A DNA stretch of 5,980 bases from Rhodospirillaceae bacterium UBA3470 (GTDB lineage Bacteria; Pseudomonadota; Alphaproteobacteria; Rhodospirillales; Casp-alpha2): NCBI GenBank assembly GCA_002378125.1, contig DFRF01000201.1, positions 1 through 5,980 of the forward strand. Reading direction: 5' to 3'. Below are positions 4,753-5,980 of this stretch, piece after piece. Position numbers and translations under genes: made by a program. The notes beneath the pieces are model-generated. The model saw nothing but the letters and a program-made list of their open reading frames with translations. It searched no databases and was not told the DNA's origin. Each line of letters starts with the position of its first letter. Positions within the stretch are counted from its first letter, which is position 1.

Positions 4753-5980
4753 TTACTGAAATCCGAAATGCTGGTCCTGTTCTCCCCGCAGGCGTGCGAG
4801 GACGGTTCCCATGTTCATCTCCAGCATTTCCGCTGTGACCAATGTGCCGGCCTGCACGTCTTTGCGTAGCCGCGCGCCCGTTGCCAGGTAGTAGGGACAG
4901 GGATTGGCGGCTGCGAAGCGGACGGCGGGTATCAGTTCGGGTTTCAGGCCCCCCACTTCGTGGTGGTGTGCGTCCGTGATGGTAAGCCTCTCCCCGGCAG
5001 CGAAATCTCGGTTTGTTCGCGCCACCAAATCTACCACGGGTTTGGGATCGGTAGCGCCAGTGGGGATGCCCAATAGCCCCGCCGCCAAGATGGTGAGCGG
5101 CGCCTCGATGCCCAGCAGGTGCTGCGGGTTGTAGAGAACGGCGACGCCCGCATCTTCGGCGACGATATGCCCCTTCTCGCGAAGTAAGTCCCAGGTCTTG
5201 TCATCGTGACAATTGACCAGGATGAAAACGCCGCCGGCGAAACTAGCCTCGTCGGCGCGGCGCAGACAGTTAAACACGTCGATGCGGCGATCTCCGGCTA
5301 GAAGTCCACCGTCGGCACTCCGCTTAAAGGCTTCGGCCAGTTCGGTTGGCCGCAAGATCGGCGTATGGAACTCGGGTCGATCGGGGGTAAAGCCTGAGGC
5401 GTTGACGACGACGCCCATCTCACAGAAGTCGGGGACCGTGCGGGTCGGCAAGCCAAGGTTCGCTGCGCGGGCCTCCCTGGCGTCAGTCAGTTCTTGCCAG
5501 GACATATCGGTGCGCTCCCACAGGGCGGTCAGACCGGAGTTCGAGTGACGTTGGTTTCTCCAGGCGAGTGAATCATCAGGTCCGAGGACGAAATCGTACT
5601 CACTGGATTTGCCGGCGGCGCGAACATCCAGGCCGATGGTTTTGGCCCAGCTCATGAGCCCGATCAGCAGGCTCGGCTGGTCGCCTTCAACTTCCGTATA
5701 GACTAAGCCCTTTGCGCTGGCCCTCGCGTGCAGGATGGGCCCGGCCACGACGGCGGCCTCTTTGGAAACCATGACCAAATGCTGGCCGCGATCAATAGCC
5801 TGTTCGCCAACTGCCGCGGCGGCTTCGGGATTGCCGGTGGCTTCAACCAGAACGTCCAGTTGAATGTCGTCCGCGTCATCCATGTCTTGTACTATGGCCA
5901 TGTCCGCAGGGTCCGCGCCGGCAGCGGCTACCGCCGCCGCCATGCGCGCCGGATCCCGGTCGCAAATCAGCGCGATCTTC
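4753..5980 (-). CDS. Homoserine dehydrogenase/DRL-like NAD(P)-dependent oxidoreductase with C-terminal SAF-like domain (5' end cut)
   Basis: The frame stays open through the right edge: before the internal ATG at 5943 it reads KIALICDRDPAR, the second strand of a Rossmann fold. The true start is therefore outside, probably some 30-40 residues upstream, and the ATG at 5943 is not the start. About 408 residues are visible. Landmarks (numbered from the first visible residue) are acidic residues after strand 2 (CDRDP, 6-10), VEATGNP at 45-51, VSKEA around K73 as in homoserine dehydrogenase-type NAD domains, EVEGDQPSLL at 96-105, and a C-terminal SAF-like segment, TGARLRKDVQAG, near 367-378. This architecture is shared with the DRL (DXR-II) family, first known from Brucella as an alternative DXP reductoisomerase, and with many uncharacterised relatives often labelled SAF-domain or FlgA-like proteins. 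Here, beside acid-sugar enzymes, a catabolic oxidoreductase or reductoisomerase is likelier than an isoprenoid enzyme. It is the upstream partner of the dehydratase at 3414-4622. Confidence 0.82.
   Translation of the reverse strand, partial: KIALICDRDPARMAAAVAAAGADPADMAIVQDMDDADDIQLDVLVEATGNPEAAAAVGEQAIDRGQHLVMVSKEAAVVAGPILHARASAKGLVYTEVEGDQPSLLIGLMSWAKTIGLDVRAAGKSSEYDFVLGPDDSLAWRNQRHSNSGLTALWERTDMSWQELTDAREARAANLGLPTRTVPDFCEMGVVVNASGFTPDRPEFHTPILRPTELAEAFKRSADGGLLAGDRRIDVFNCLRRADEASFAGGVFILVNCHDDKTWDLLREKGHIVAEDAGVAVLYNPQHLLGIEAPLTILAAGLLGIPTGATDPKPVVDLVARTNRDFAAGERLTITDAHHHEVGGLKPELIPAVRFAAANPCPYYLATGARLRKDVQAGTLVTAEMLEMNMGTVLARLRGEQDQHFGFQ

Noticed and set aside
1..5980. Search for CRISPR arrays, tRNA or rRNA genes, insertion sequences, toxin-antitoxin or defence genes
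   Set aside because: No regularly spaced repeats, cloverleaf-like sequences, transposase motifs or small paired genes were visible; the window is metabolic throughout.

Overview
The window (5,980 bp) looks like a bacterial chromosomal segment, most likely from an alphaproteobacterium or a similar moderately GC-rich proteobacterium. That guess rests on the GC level of most genes, the purine-rich ribosome binding sites and the type of metabolic gene set; the sequence does not name a genus. It encodes a catabolic gene group that fits degradation of an acid sugar (an aldonate or aldarate). No rRNA, tRNA, transposase, integrase, CRISPR array or phage gene is visible. No transporter or transcriptional regulator is visible either, although such clusters usually have them, so they may lie outside the window.

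Layout from left to right. Positions 1-4 hold the probable start codon of a minus-strand gene leaving the left edge, preceded by a strong ribosome binding site. Positions 5-218 are an AT-rich intergenic stretch. An enolase-superfamily dehydratase of mandelate racemase type follows on the minus strand (219-1319, with its start corrected to an internal ATG). A 113-bp divergent promoter region comes next. On the plus strand an HpcH/HpaI-type class II aldolase (1433-2242) and a D-isomer-specific 2-hydroxyacid dehydrogenase (2239-3279) overlap by four bases (ATGA) and form a two-gene operon. After a 134-bp convergent gap, a second and only distantly related enolase-superfamily dehydratase lies on the minus strand (3414-4622). 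It is preceded by a 130-bp leader and by a homoserine-dehydrogenase/DRL-like oxidoreductase with a C-terminal SAF-like domain (4753-5980), which is cut at the right edge.

Inferred chemistry: one or both dehydratases would turn an acid sugar into a 2-keto-3-deoxy acid. The aldolase would cleave this to pyruvate plus an aldehyde such as tartronate semialdehyde or a glycolaldehyde-type fragment, and the hydroxyacid dehydrogenase would interconvert a 2-oxo acid and a D-2-hydroxy acid. The SAF-domain oxidoreductase may act on a sugar-acid-like substrate, perhaps upstream of the second dehydratase because the two are on the same strand in that order. The substrate cannot be read from sequence alone. 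Nothing here is a clearly new type of system; the novelty, if any, lies in the undefined pathway, the active-site set of the second dehydratase and the role of the SAF oxidoreductase.
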